A DNA stretch of 64,000 nt from Paramacrobiotus metropolitanus. Lineage: Eukaryota > Tardigrada > Eutardigrada > Parachela > Macrobiotidae. A program made the position numbers and the translations under genes. Below are positions 10,844 to 22,655 of the stretch, one piece after another (position 1 is the first letter of the stretch; each line of letters starts with the position of its first letter). The stretch spans positions 969,954 through 1,033,953 of the forward strand of contig NW_026570271.1 of NCBI RefSeq assembly GCF_019649055.1, given 5' to 3'. The notes under the pieces are model-generated. The model did not search any database. It had not been told where the DNA came from and saw nothing but the letters and a program-made list of their open reading frames with translations.

Positions 10844-13800
10844 ATGGCTTTCAGAGTGATTTGTCTTTGGACACTCATTGGACTAACATGTTCATCATGG
10901 GCGACGACATCGAATACCGCACTTCCAAAGGAATTCCTCGGTATCTTTCGCAATCCTCGGGATAAAGCCAATCATGTTAAAGCAATGTCGACTATCATTG
11001 GTACGCTTTATTGTGATAATGATTTCAGTAAAAAAGTATTACAAGCATTAAAGCCATTAAGCCGTTTTATAATAAAAAACACGGGCGTATGTTTTGTCTT
11101 CCAGACATGTCGCCAGCAAACCTTACTTCATCGGATGGAAATTTCCTGCATTTTCAAAAACACGACGGCGGCTACTTGTACTGCGTGGTTTTCTTCGACA
11201 CCGGCTCCGACTTTGTCAAAGCTTGTGTGCAGTTTAAGCTGGGCGAAAAGCATACGGTTCCGGTCAGAGACCAACATTTGGAGGTGCGTATACATACAGA
11301 GTACTGCATTGTATCAAGTTTTGCTGAAGCCGGTAGAGATATTTCGTGTATCCTAAACTGGGCTTTGAATTATATTATTTCTTGCCAATGGTCGTTGCAG
11401 GTGTTGTTTGAACTCTCCTCTCCGTCCGGATCGCTTACGGGAACCATAAAAAACCTCGACAAGCCCGGCAACCCGACGCTGAATCTGTTTTTCACTGCCA
11501 AGGATGAAGGCCTTCAAGTTGTACGTTAAAATTAATAAACATATTTAATCGTCCTTAAATAATTCTAGTATGACAAATAGTGCGCGCGCATGTTGATGCT
11601 GGTAGTTAGCATTGATATACAGATACGAGTACATACTAATACGAGTATAAACAGGATTCTAAGCCAAATTTTACCAACAGCAACTAAGCAAATAACTGAA
11701 AGCTGTTTTAAACGGAAAGTTTTGTTGAGCCTAAACCAAAATGCGACGGCAAATTCCTAGTTTTATAAAATAACATTAAATTTCGTTTAATTCCGCTTAG
11801 CTTTACAGTTTTGTATAAAGCTGCAGCAAATTCATGCATTGTTCAATTCGCTGCAAAAACTGCAAAAGGTCTATGTGCTTGCAGAAATTCAGCACCGCGG
11901 ACGGCAGTGAACATACCGCGTTCTACACCCGGAGTCTATGGGCGTACATGCAGGGGGTTTTTTGAAATCGACCCTGTCCGCACCGGGAGCGAAAACGTCA
12001 GCATAGCGAATACAATATTCCATTGTAAGCCGAATTAATCCAGCAGAGCCGCTTACAACGCAGTTATCTTAATTTATATGGTGCTTTTGTATTGCAGCAT
12101 TCGGGGAAATTTACACAGTAACGAACAGCACGCTTCTGCGGATTACGAAGATGTTCGCCGAAGAAGAAGGTTACGGCTACTCCCACTCCCAAGTTTTTCA
12201 TCCTGCTTATCAGATGGGTGTTTCTTTTGTCCTGAATAAGATCTACAGTGCACATTCGGCGATGTTCAACGGCACACTAGAAGTAAGCGAAACCCTGCTT
12301 TTAGCTCACTAGATGCGACTACACATTTTCGGTTTGGGTACAGCACCATTTTAGTTTGGAGAATTCGACACCGTCGTCGGCGCTGCTGACTGGTCGGTTC
12401 AAATTGCCTGACGGAAAAGGCACATTTACCACCTACATGTTGTTTGAGGGGAGCAGCGTGCAGCAGGTAAAGATAAACCGGCATGACTGTGGTTATATAA
12501 TTTTCGAAATAAATCCGCACTCGCTACATGCGTATTGTTATGTTGCAGACCATTAAGTTCAACGACAAAGAGACAACCATATTTTATACACGAACCATTC
12601 CAGACTGGTTCTATGGAGCGTTCGAAGAAGTTGGTGAGCAGGATTACGCCCGGGAACGTTTTGTCGATCATGGTACACGTATAGTACAATCATATCATCG
12701 TGCCGAAAATTTTAGTTGTACGTTACCGGTTACAGCGAAGAACCCCGATAAGCCTTGTCCGGCCAAAAGTGGCGGTCTGCGATTAAACATTAGCCGCAGT
12801 CCCGACACACGGGAATTTATCCTGACCATGGCGCCATGCGAGGGAGCTGAACCCGCCGCCATTCCGTTCAAATTGAACGGAACGACGGAGTTGAATGATT
12901 ATAATCATTTATACAGCAGCCTAAAGGTTCGCGTATTTACTGTATTATAGATTGGCACAACACATGTAGCGATTTTGGTACTTGCTTGCACACGATTGAC
13001 ACGAACATTGGTTATTCGTTATCGCTTGACAAGGACGAGTGCCGATTTTCAGGCAACAACCTTCATCAAATCACGGGGAAGCTTGCTCGTTGATCTGACT
13101 TATACTCCGCGCAATTCAGTATCCGAGGCGCAAAAGGTTTCGCTCGATTTGACCATGGCTCCCTTCGATCCTTCGACGGGCATAAGTTGTGTGCGTTAAG
13201 TTCACAACTAAAATTTGCTGATCGATTTTGTTGTATACAAACTGAGTTTATGGAATTAAATTGATAATAATTTTTATTCACCAGATAGTGAAGTGTTTAT
13301 TTGCAAAAAATAATATGTCTTTATGGTGTCCTTAATTAGATATGTATGTAGGTTGCGTTCGATGGCCGATCAACGCGAGCTATCCGAATGCGGCGCCTGT
13401 TCTCCCCGTTAATGTTTGGAAAATTTGAAAATGCGGAAACGCCAACGACTGTGCTGCAAATCGCGCCGGTCAACAGTACACACTTTACCCAGACAATTAC
13501 ATTGAGGGATTCTGTCACGAAGGAGTCATTTGCTTTTAATACGCCGACAAAAGTGTTGTTAGAAGGGGCAAACCATCCGGTACCTGCTACACATATTCCT
13601 AGTTGGTCATGCCTGGCAATTAATCTGCTGCTGTTGGTATTGCAGCTTATACGCCATTATTTCGAGCACAGCGGAAACGGCAGACCTACGCTGATGACGT
13701 TAACTTTCCACCCACCGCCTCCTGGGGCAGTGGTGGGCAAGCTGAGGCATGCCAACGTGAAAGTTTTCCGGGCCGAAGGAGTGGACGTCTACCAGAATGC

Positions 13801-13852
13801 AATTGACACACACAAACATTCGCAGCAGTTTTACGCTCGTAAATCGAGTTGA
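10844..13852 (+). CDS. Secreted protein of unknown function, multi-exon
   Basis: ATG at 10844 opens a hydrophobic signal peptide (MAFRVICLWTLIGLTCSSWA). Exons I can support: 10844-11000, 11105-11283, 11401-11520, 11885-12024, 12098-12282, 12362-12466, 12549-12926, about 13053-13190, about 13388-13552 and 13646-13852, most with GT-AG borders and matching phases. Many N-x-S/T sites and several short beta-like blocks fit an extracellular protein; no known domain was recognised. Two doubtful spots: the 11885-12024 exon needs a frame change at the T6 run at 11958-11963, and the joins around 12927-13053 and 13190-13388 are uncertain. It ends at TGA 13850-13852, with AATAAA at 13854-13859. It lies on the same strand as its neighbours, with separate promoters expected. 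Confidence 0.6.
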
Positions 13853-13853
13853 C

Positions 13854-13859
13854 AATAAA
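13854..13859 (+). terminator. Polyadenylation signal
   Basis: AATAAA starts two bases after the TGA of the secreted-protein gene (overlapping AATAAA motifs follow). The 3' UTR would be very short, consistent with a compact genome. Confidence 0.6.
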
Positions 13860-15129
13860 ATAAATAAAATCAGGCAGTGAAATATACCGAACTAGGAAAC
13901 TTATTCCATAAATACTTCTGCTTATACACGTAACAGGAAGCTAAAAGGGCGGTTAAAAAGGTAAAACCCACACTTCAAAATTAAGTGTTATTCAGAAATT
14001 ATTTGTCCCAGATTTATTCTTTTGCTCTAAGGATATTTTCTAAACCGCAAGCAGTTTTACATGCATATGGCACTATGCTGTCGTACGGCGTACGTACGAG
14101 TATCTGAACACTGCACTGAACAGGTAAATAAGACATGATACACGTTCAGAAAATATACTGTTTTTGAGATTATGTTATTATTGATTATATTATTATTTAG
14201 GGTACTCTGTATACGATTATTGCGATTATCACTACTTAGTTGTACTGCCTCATGATGATTACTGTACACAATCATTTCAGTGCCAAGCTTTATCACAAAC
14301 GTTACATACCAGTATCTTTATGTATTAAGTACTTTGTAATGGTTTATATGTAGTTTATTATATAATGCAAATGTATGTTACGGTATGTCCAACGTAAAAA
14401 TCGTGCATGTCATCGAAAATGCTTTAATAATATATGCTTTACTAATACGTATGGGATGTGTGTGATGTGATGTATGCTTTATTAATACAGGCGCACATCG
14501 GTGTACAGGGAGGATGGGAGGACGTAAAACTAGGAAACATCGTTCTATATGCAAAACCCTTTTTCGGGTTTCATTTAACATTCATGTGACATGTCGTCAG
14601 CGATCAGCAAACAGTACTTGACGATTCTGCATGTATAAATTATAATGAATATTGCTGCTTTTTATATTTTGCAACGAGCAGTTGGGTTATCGGCGAATGA
14701 ACGGTGGGGTAGGCTAGCGTGGGTGCATCCGTTCATATGATGCAGGGCGGGTGATCTGCAGCATTCATCGCCTACACAAACGGAATTGGCACCGGGTTAA
14801 TGTGGGACCACTTATGTATATAGATTACTCTTTTATGACTATACCGCCCTCACACACCTACACTTCAATCTCCGTTGCAAAATGACGCAGCACACAATAG
14901 TAGTTATTCACTAACCGGGCACATCGTTCACCTCCGTCGCAAGTACTATATTTGCTAACGCGATGCTGAATGTGCTTGCAGCGCCTGAAATTTAATTATT
15001 CCTGTGAACATTCGGCCTGGTAAAAGGCTTTATACGGCAGTCTTTCACAGTAAATAAAGACTGTGTATGGTAACTCTTGTTCGAATTCAGTTATCATGTT
15101 TTTGCATTAAAGCAAAGCTGTTCCTCATT
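13860..15129. other. Intergenic spacer upstream of the guanylate cyclase gene
   Basis: AT-rich 1.2-kb spacer with TACGAGTA at 14095-14102 and a TATTATTGATTATATTATTATT tract near 14170. No gene seen. Presumably contains the cyclase promoter. Confidence 0.4.
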
Positions 15130-18100
15130 ATGCGTCCACCATTTGAGCAAAATAGCGTATTGCTGTTGTACGTGAGCCTGCTGAATTATGCATGCTGTCT
15201 GAATATCAGCATTGCCGCTGTGATGATGACAAAAAGCGAAGTCTATGGGTACGAGGTTTTGTTACCGGCATATGACGCCACACTGTCTTCCATCGCCAAG
15301 AAATATCCGTTGGTTTATTCCCATCTGACGGTCATGCCGACGTTGAACTTGGCCCTCAGCATGCCAAAGCAGGGTTATTCGTATCCCTGTGACTATGCGT
15401 ACGAGGCTATTATGCCGAACATCGGAGCCTATTATCACCAGTATTCGCGAGTTTTTCTGGGGGACCATACCGAAACATTTCCACTGTTCCTTGCTCTGGG
15501 TAAATAAAAAAATTACATTTGATATAAGAATTAATAACGAACAAAATTTTAAAAATTATAAAATCACTATTAAGCGCTGCTTTCTGGCGACATGAACAAT
15601 GTATTGTTGGCTTTAATTCGGAATATTGGGTCATTTAAAACGGCAATTCCTCTTGTAATTTCTTGCAGACTGGTGCGATCAGGCAACTATAGAACTGGCC
15701 AAGTTTACAACCGGTAAGTGTATAAAGTCTTTTTAATGTCGTGTTTAGGTTCCTTAGGTTTCTTAGCTTTTTTGGGACGATGAAAGTACAAGCAAAATTT
15801 ATTACGCAATTTATAGTTTATTACGCAGGTTTCGCATAAATTTGCATGCGCAGTTTAGTAAAACATGCCATCTTCCGTCACATATTATCGCAAGTGATTT
15901 CTGTATTCATAAAGACCCTGCGCAATGTAGGAATCGGTAACGACGAAATTATGACATTTTCCAAAGTTAATTAATAAGAGAGCCTTCTTATGATGCAACC
16001 TGATGATGTAACATTGGTATTTATGTTAGCAGGACACGGGCAGTATGTTAGCGATCCATTGGAAGAATATTTATGTCCCAAATTCGAACGCGTATTTATA
16101 CGGGCTCAATATGCAAGTTTGTTGTATTGCAGCAGCGGATGTGTTCCTTTTGAGCCTGGACCCCGCGAACGGAGCCGTGGCCCGGTTTCAAGATTACCCC
16201 ACAATGGCGGAATTAGGACCGGTGCCCGGTGCGACCCTGGAAGCCGGTGTTGCCGCTCTCCTCTTACACTTCGGTTGGACCCGCGATATTGGTTTGTGGT
16301 GTCCAGCGCGTGGTATTTTTAACCCGGCCGTCTTCTGTGATGCCTTTATCCGAAGCGAACTGTACAGTAAAGTCAGTGCTAACCAGTTTCATGTTTTCCG
16401 TCCGGAGATAACCGAGTTTTCCTCGGCACACTACCGCGAAGTCTTAACCTTTATGCGCACGCGAACTCGAGGTACGTCTGCCCAACTCGTGAATTCTTCC
16501 TTCTTATGTGTATTATCATATATTATTGCTTTTGCAGTGATAATAGTTATCATGTTTCCGCAGCTTTTGCGTCAGTTCATGGTAATGCTTTTACATATTA
16601 CTCCCGTGCAAAGCTTGCAGAATACGAGTATTGTCCGCGTATTACTCGTATACTTCTAGCTCATGCGTGTTGCAGATCACCGCCAATGAAATGAGCATGA
16701 CCAACGGAAAATACGTGAGCAGTTTTTCGCTGTTTATTAAGCTGAAATCCGCATCGTAGCACACTTTGTGTTCCTTTTGATAGGTGTTCTTAACGCTGGC
16801 ATCCGATCTTAAGCCGGGGATCGCCTATCGAATTACGTGGAAAGAAAACAAAGAAGACGATCAGGTAATTTTCCAAGTTAGAAAACAGGTTTTTCCTTGA
16901 AATCCTTGGGGATCAATATCATATTTCCTATTTGCAGTGAATTTACATGCTATCCATAGTGGTGCCTACTGGCTGTTAATTTCACAGCACCGATGTATGT
17001 ACAATTGTACATAAGCTTTACAGCTTTGCAGTGATGTATTGCAGAAAGCATTTCAAGCCTTTCAATCGCTGATCGCTGTATCTGAAGTTCCGATCAACTG
17101 GGGCGACTTACAGGATTTTCTTGACGATACCGCAAAAATATCAGCGGATGTGTATAATATCACAGTTAAACCAGACAGAATCGTAAGTACGCTCACAGAA
17201 AGCACAACTAGGTTTGGACATGCAATCAAGAAGTGTCGTACATGCAATCAAGAAGTGTCGTAGTTTGTCGGCTAAATTTAAGTATTGAATTGTTTTCAGC
17301 GTAACGAAGTCTCTGCTCTCATGTATGAGCTCATAATGAATTTCGCTGAGGTGAGCAAATATTATCACTTCCTATTATGATCATTAACACGTTGGAGCAA
17401 AGAGCTTTCGATCAGGCAGTGAACAGCTCGTGGGGCAATGTGGAGCATTTCCGTCCTCGAGTGTTTGCTCAGCGCCTCAAAGAGCAAATGTACACTCGTC
17501 CATCTAGTGGGACAACATTGGCGCGAGATGGTAGCGCAGCTTTCCGAGTGCCAATTTTGCGGCTGAATACAGCCAACGGACAAATGGAGGTACAGAGTAG
17601 ACAGTATGGTATACGATAATTATATGCCACATGCAAAATTGCAAATGAAGTCCATTTAAATTAGTACAACAAGAAAATGACTGATATTTTTGCAGACAGC
17701 CGCAATTTTTGATACCGAGAACCAAACCATTGTTATTGTCGCTAGTGACCTTTGGGTGTGGCACAATCAGACGAGGTTTCCGTCTAATAATCCGATATGT
17801 GGTTTTGACGGTGAACATTGCCCGGAAAATTCAGGTTTGGATCTTTTGCTCAGTACATATTATGTATCTCCAGGGTCACAAGCATTACGGTAACAAGAGA
17901 TTTTGATTTGCAGTAAACTGGGGACCGATGTTGGCCGGTGTTGCACTGACCGTTATAATTATAGTTGCGGTGTGCGCCGGGTGGTTGTATCGGTAAATAA
18001 GTAATTTACATACGCAGTCATTTTGTGAACTTACGTACTTGTGTTAACAGTAAGATTCATCCTATCTGTAGATTGTGTTTGCATTGACTTTAGATTGAAA

Positions 18101-20936
18101 TAGAATAAAATCAATCCGTAGATTTGTAAATAAAATTAATAATTAAGTAAATTTGTGATAAGAACATTTAATTACCCATGCTTTGCAAGTTCTGGTGATA
18201 TAATCTATATGGTCTTGTAGACGAAAAGCAAACCGAATGACTGTGTTGCACATGTTTCTCAACGCCGCATCGCTAACCTACGAATCAACAAACAGTACGG
18301 TTGAGGGAAAGCAAACTGTATCATATAGCGACGGAAGCCTTCGCCTCGAACACCAGCCAGTTTATTGCATCCGGCTTCCAAGTAGTATTTCCAGAAGAGC
18401 GTGGTTTCGCAATCGCTTGCTTACTAGTCAACTACTCAGTGTAAGTTTTCTTTGTATGGTAATTACTTGAACTGAAATGTATTACATACCCTTTCTCTCG
18501 ATTTTCGCATGTCAGCTAATCATTAACGGTGTTTAAATAGTCAAATCTTTCAGATGCACCGATTAACCAATGAAAACATCGGCAATTTTTATGGAGTGAT
18601 AGTGAATGATGCCGGAATTCCACATCATCTGATGTGCGAGTATTCACACCGTGGGAGTTTACGGGACATAATGGCGCATCAAAACATCCTGAGCGATCTG
18701 TCCATCCGGCTCTCATTTTTACGTGATTTGATAAAGGTAAAGCCACATAATATTCTGGATTTGCACTTTCACAACAGGATAATCGGCTATAATGACGTAA
18801 GCGCATAATATTTTTTTGAGAAGAAGTTGACCTATTGCAGGGCATGCATTATATACACTCCTCACCACTGCATTATCACGGCGATCTGTCGATGCAAGCC
18901 TGTTTTATTAACAGCCGTTTCACATTAAAAATTGCTCAGTCAGGATACCAGCGAATTTTTTCTTTGCTGGTGAAGAACAACAAAACACCACGGGGATCAA
19001 GGAGCGAAGATGTTTTCCGGTTCGGGACAATATGCAGCGATGTGATTAAGCAAACAAGTACCGCATGAGTTTTTCGGGAGATGCTAATGCTATGGTGCTT
19101 ATTCTTAATAAGAATAGCTCTCTAATTACATAGAGTTTTTTTTTATGTCACAGTCGATGTCAAAGTGAAAGACCCTATTAATTTAACCCCACTAAACAAT
19201 GTCATCGCCCATTGCGTTTCCACCGAGCCATCCCAACGCCCAACGTGCCAGACTATTCTTACTGTTTTTCGCAAACTGCCAAAACTACCGAAAAACGTCG
19301 TGTCACACATGCTCTCGCTGTTGGATCGACAAGCGCACGATCTAGAGGAAAAGGTCAAAATCAAGACTGCTGACTTATTGGATGAGATGCGCAAATCCGA
19401 TTCGCTTCTTGCCGAAATTCTTCCGCAGTAACTATTGTTTTACGCATAAACTCTGCGAATCGTACATTATTAACTATTAAGTAACTGTTTTTGGAGGTCG
19501 ATTATTCAGCGTTTACGAAATAAAGAACCAATCACCGCGGAATCATTCAGCAGTGTGTCCATTCTGTTCAGTGATATTCCGGCTTTTGCCATACTTCTGC
19601 AACGCTGCACTCCCATTGAGTTGATAAGTATCCTGAATGATACCCATTCAGAATTCGACGGCGTCGTCCACGATTTCAACGCATATAAAGTGGAAACCAT
19701 AGGCGACTGTTATATGGTATATTGTCAAATTTTTGCAAAATCTCGAGAAACCATAAAATTAGGTCTTCAGGTTGGTGTTTCATTTTCCCACAGATCTCCA
19801 GTGGTGTCCCATTGCCAAATGATGACCACGCCGGAGAGCTTTGTCAGCTGAGTTTGGCATTGTTGGAAGCCCCGCTGACTTTTCAAGCAGCTCATGATAT
19901 TGTTTTAACCGCACGAATCGGGATCAACTCAGGTGTGTCTGATCAAACAGGCTGAAGCAGCATTTAGTTTGTCACCGGCAGCAATGTCTATTACCCGCAA
20001 TGCTCAACATAAAAATTAGCGTGAAATACTAAATGATGGTTTTTTTTAATTTCTATGTAATTTTCAGGTCCTATTGTTGCCGGAGTGATCGGTACAAAGT
20101 CTCCTCGATACTGTCTGTAAGTTGTATGTTAACAAATTATTACCCTGCTAAGTTTGGGTCCCACTTTGCAAAATACCGCAAAAACCGAGGAGTAAACCCT
20201 TAATTTGCGCCATTCGACACGCTCGACCGTGGCTGATCATATCGCTGATGTCACGCTTCCATTTTTCGAGCCTGTTTTCGTTAGCCTGTGACACTGGTAT
20301 TTGATTTGCTATCGTATTAAATATTCATTTTTAACAAGGAAGCCAGATTTACTACATCGTGCGTTTGGCAGATTTGGGGATACGATAAATACGGCCAGCA
20401 GGATGGAATCAACCGGGACCGGTATGTTGAATTAAGGATGTTCGTTACTCTCGGCTTAACTATGAAACGATATCGATGTAGACTTAATAATGTGGTGTTA
20501 AGTAATGATGTGGAATTAAGACGCATGGATAAAGTTTCTGTACCGGTAGCTACGAGTATGTGACACATGCATTTGTAGCTTCATTTTCTCTCTTTATTTA
20601 GCTGGTAAAATTCATATCAGCCCGGAAACATACAAACTGGTTTCCCGAGACCATGCACTAAAATTTGTGGATCGAGGCGAAATACTTGTGAAGGTCAGCC
20701 TTAAATTTTTAACTTGCTGTAACAAGCACGTAGCGAATATTTCGATGCGTCTCCTTTGATGTTCCCCATTTCTTGATAACAACGTTTCTTTCCTTTAACT
20801 TATGCACAAATTGGTTTTACAGGGCAAAGGCGTGATTAATACTTATTGGCTCGAAGCAGTCCCTGAAAACCAGAGAAACGTGCCCATAATTAAATTAATT
20901 TTGGCCTATTACCGATTTATCGGCAAAGTCTCCTGA
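15130..20936 (+). CDS. Receptor-type guanylate cyclase, 21 exons
   Basis: A membrane enzyme that makes cGMP from GTP in response to an extracellular ligand. Exons (phases match): 15130-15499, 15669-15713, 16133-16471, 16538-16581, 16676-16714, 16784-16864, 17045-17182, 17300-17350, 17398-17589, 17696-17834, 17914-17992, 18221-18440, 18554-18736, 18841-19057, 19154-19428, 19510-19716, 19794-19932, 20068-20116, 20372-20421, 20602-20693, 20823-20936; about 1,020 aa. Order: signal peptide; ANF-receptor-like ectodomain (blocks DWCDQATIELAK, NEMSMTNGKY); one TM helix about 484-503; kinase-homology domain lacking kinase catalytic residues (YHGDL); coiled dimerisation helix; cyclase domain from 805. 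Metal-binding Asp (FSDI, TIGD), guanine-selecting Glu (KVETIGD) and Cys (PRYCL), and Asn/Arg (FGDTINTASR) are all present. Odd: exon 15 ends CAG|TAACT, one G short of a donor. Start at 15130 gives the signal peptide; an in-frame upstream ATG at 15067 is possible. Confidence 0.88.
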
Positions 20937-21141
20937 TCGCTGTAAGTTGTATGTTAACAAATTAGTTACCCTGTAATTTTGTCCCACTTTAAGTTACCGA
21001 TAACCGAGGAGTAAATCCCCAATTTGCGCCATCACAGCTCGCCGTGCCTATCTATCGTTGATTCGACGCTTATTGCGAGCCTGTTTTCGTCCTGTCCTGT
21101 ATTTATTTGTATCGTATAAATATTCATTTTGCCTTTACGTA
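20903..21141 (+). repeat. Duplicated piece of the cyclase gene (partial exon 18 plus intron)
   Basis: This stretch aligns with 20080-20335. Both carry ATCGG(TAC/C)AAAGTCTCCT, then CTGTAAGTTGTATGTTAACA, the CCGAGGAGTAAA block, TTTGCGCCAT, GCGAGCCTGTTTTCGT-like and ATTCATTTT. The duplicated copy supplies the last residues and the stop codon of the cyclase gene (IGKVS then TGA), so the present C-terminus is built from a copy of exon 18. Confidence 0.75.
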
Positions 21142-21861
21142 ATCGGAGCAGCTTCGTACTGTTCCGATCTTACTGTACTCTCACCCATAGCGCACGAACT
21201 GCATGGTAAATAAATTACACCTCTTCAAGCATCGAAGTCCGTGAACTTAGACAGCATGAATTATGTGAATCTGAAATGCGAATGCCATTTTATAAACATT
21301 TAATAAATTCAAACTCAAATAGATCGTATGTTACGTAACCGCATTGTGACAAAGTGTACCGAAATTATCAGGCATCCCCCCTCAAGGCCTCAAGTACTGC
21401 GCAACGCAGTAAAAAAATGCGTTTCAGTTTCCAAGCATCAGTACATGAAAAAAGGCGGCTTTTCTTAAACAACGTTTTTGTAAATGGGTTTTTTATTATT
21501 TTGTTTTTGAGCAGCCAGTTTAAGCATCAGGTTTTGGGTGCGTAACTGGTATCCGTACTGCCGTGCGGTTGGCCTGCTGCAGTACCGGAAGGGGCGATGA
21601 TCATTCGGTTAGAAAAGCGTTTCATACTAGGTCTAGTTGACGCTCTGTAGAAAATAGTTAACACTGCAATAATTCCAGCAATAATCCAGATCTATCCTGG
21701 TACGTTTCGGCCCTGCAGTGGAGTGCCTGAAATACTTTAATGAAATCAACTTTCTTATTTTTATCAGCAAGTATGTATTTTTAAATTCGGTACGAGGAAG
21801 AGCAAGTTAATAGCCCGGTAACATAGGTATTGTCGTACTGCGTAATGTGTAGGAGTCGTGT
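21142..21861. other. Spacer before the Harbinger element
   Basis: No gene seen. It may include the 3' UTR and polyadenylation site of the cyclase gene, but no site can be singled out. Confidence 0.35.
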
Positions 21862-21970
21862 CCATTCATTTTGGCCACCGTTAATTTTGGCCACCATTCA
21901 TTTTGGCCACCATTCATTTTGGTCACCACTCATTTTGCCCACCACTGATTTGGCTACCGCGTTCGATTTT
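21862..21970 (+). repeat. Left terminal inverted repeat of the Harbinger element
   Basis: Pairs with 36698-36760. The innermost 40 bases (CACCACTGATTTGGCTACCG... to TTCGATTTT) match almost perfectly. The outer part is an imperfect tandem of a 16-bp unit containing CATTTTGGCCACC. Confidence 0.75.
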
Positions 21971-22525
21971 CCTAGGTTATTCTTACGTTATTCTTAGGTT
22001 TTCATAAGTTTTTTTTCTTTGGTTTTATACTCGTACGTACATATTTATATATATGTATTCTTAGGCTTTTTTTGTAGATTTTATGTGTACATACGTATAT
22101 GTTTTCTTAGGTTTTTTTTTCTTAAGTTTTATAAGTAAGTACTCACAAAAGGCTGTGAGTCGAGAAATGTTTGTTTTATATGTTTATTCTTATGCTGGAT
22201 TAATACTTATCTGTTTCCCTCAAAACAGTCGAAAAAGTCGAAACAGATGAAAAAGTATGAGGATAAGAAAAACAGGTTTTCTGTGGGCATCTAAACAGAA
22301 AGTATGAACATGCTACACATTTTCGAAACAGTCATCTGTTTTGAAAATGTTTCATCTGTTTTGCCAAATGTTTTGGAAAATCAAAATCATTTGCAAAACA
22401 GAAATGTTCTGCTTTCGACCAATCACGATCAATGTGGGCAATACAGCGGTAGTGTAAATTAAAACTATAGGATGTCGAACAATTAGAGTTCAGAGAAACT
22501 GATTCAAGTAAAATGCTCGTACGAA

Positions 22526-22654
22526 ATGAATGAAAAACAACTCCATATCCTGGTGCACCGTCAAATAGCGGATCTTTCGAAAATCGTGGATAAAAAATGC
22601 AAAAAGGTTCAGTCGTTCTTTTTCGTTTTGGATCGAATCGTGTACGATATCTGA
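22526..22654 (+). CDS. Upstream ORF of 42 aa before the MADF gene
   Basis: ATG at 22526 opens a 42-codon frame that stops at TGA 22652-22654, one base before the ATG of the MADF protein at 22656. It has no recognisable domain. The tight spacing would allow termination-reinitiation control of the transposon gene; this is inference and the frame may be fortuitous. Confidence 0.3.
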   Translation: MNEKQLHILVHRQIADLSKIVDKKCKKVQSFFFVLDRIVYDI

Positions 22655-22655
22655 A

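Noticed and set aside
15990-16120. Extra cyclase exon starting at ATG 15990
   Set aside because: The frame looks protein-like, but exons 2 and 3 already join in phase across it and there is no acceptor in a suitable phase; treated as intron.
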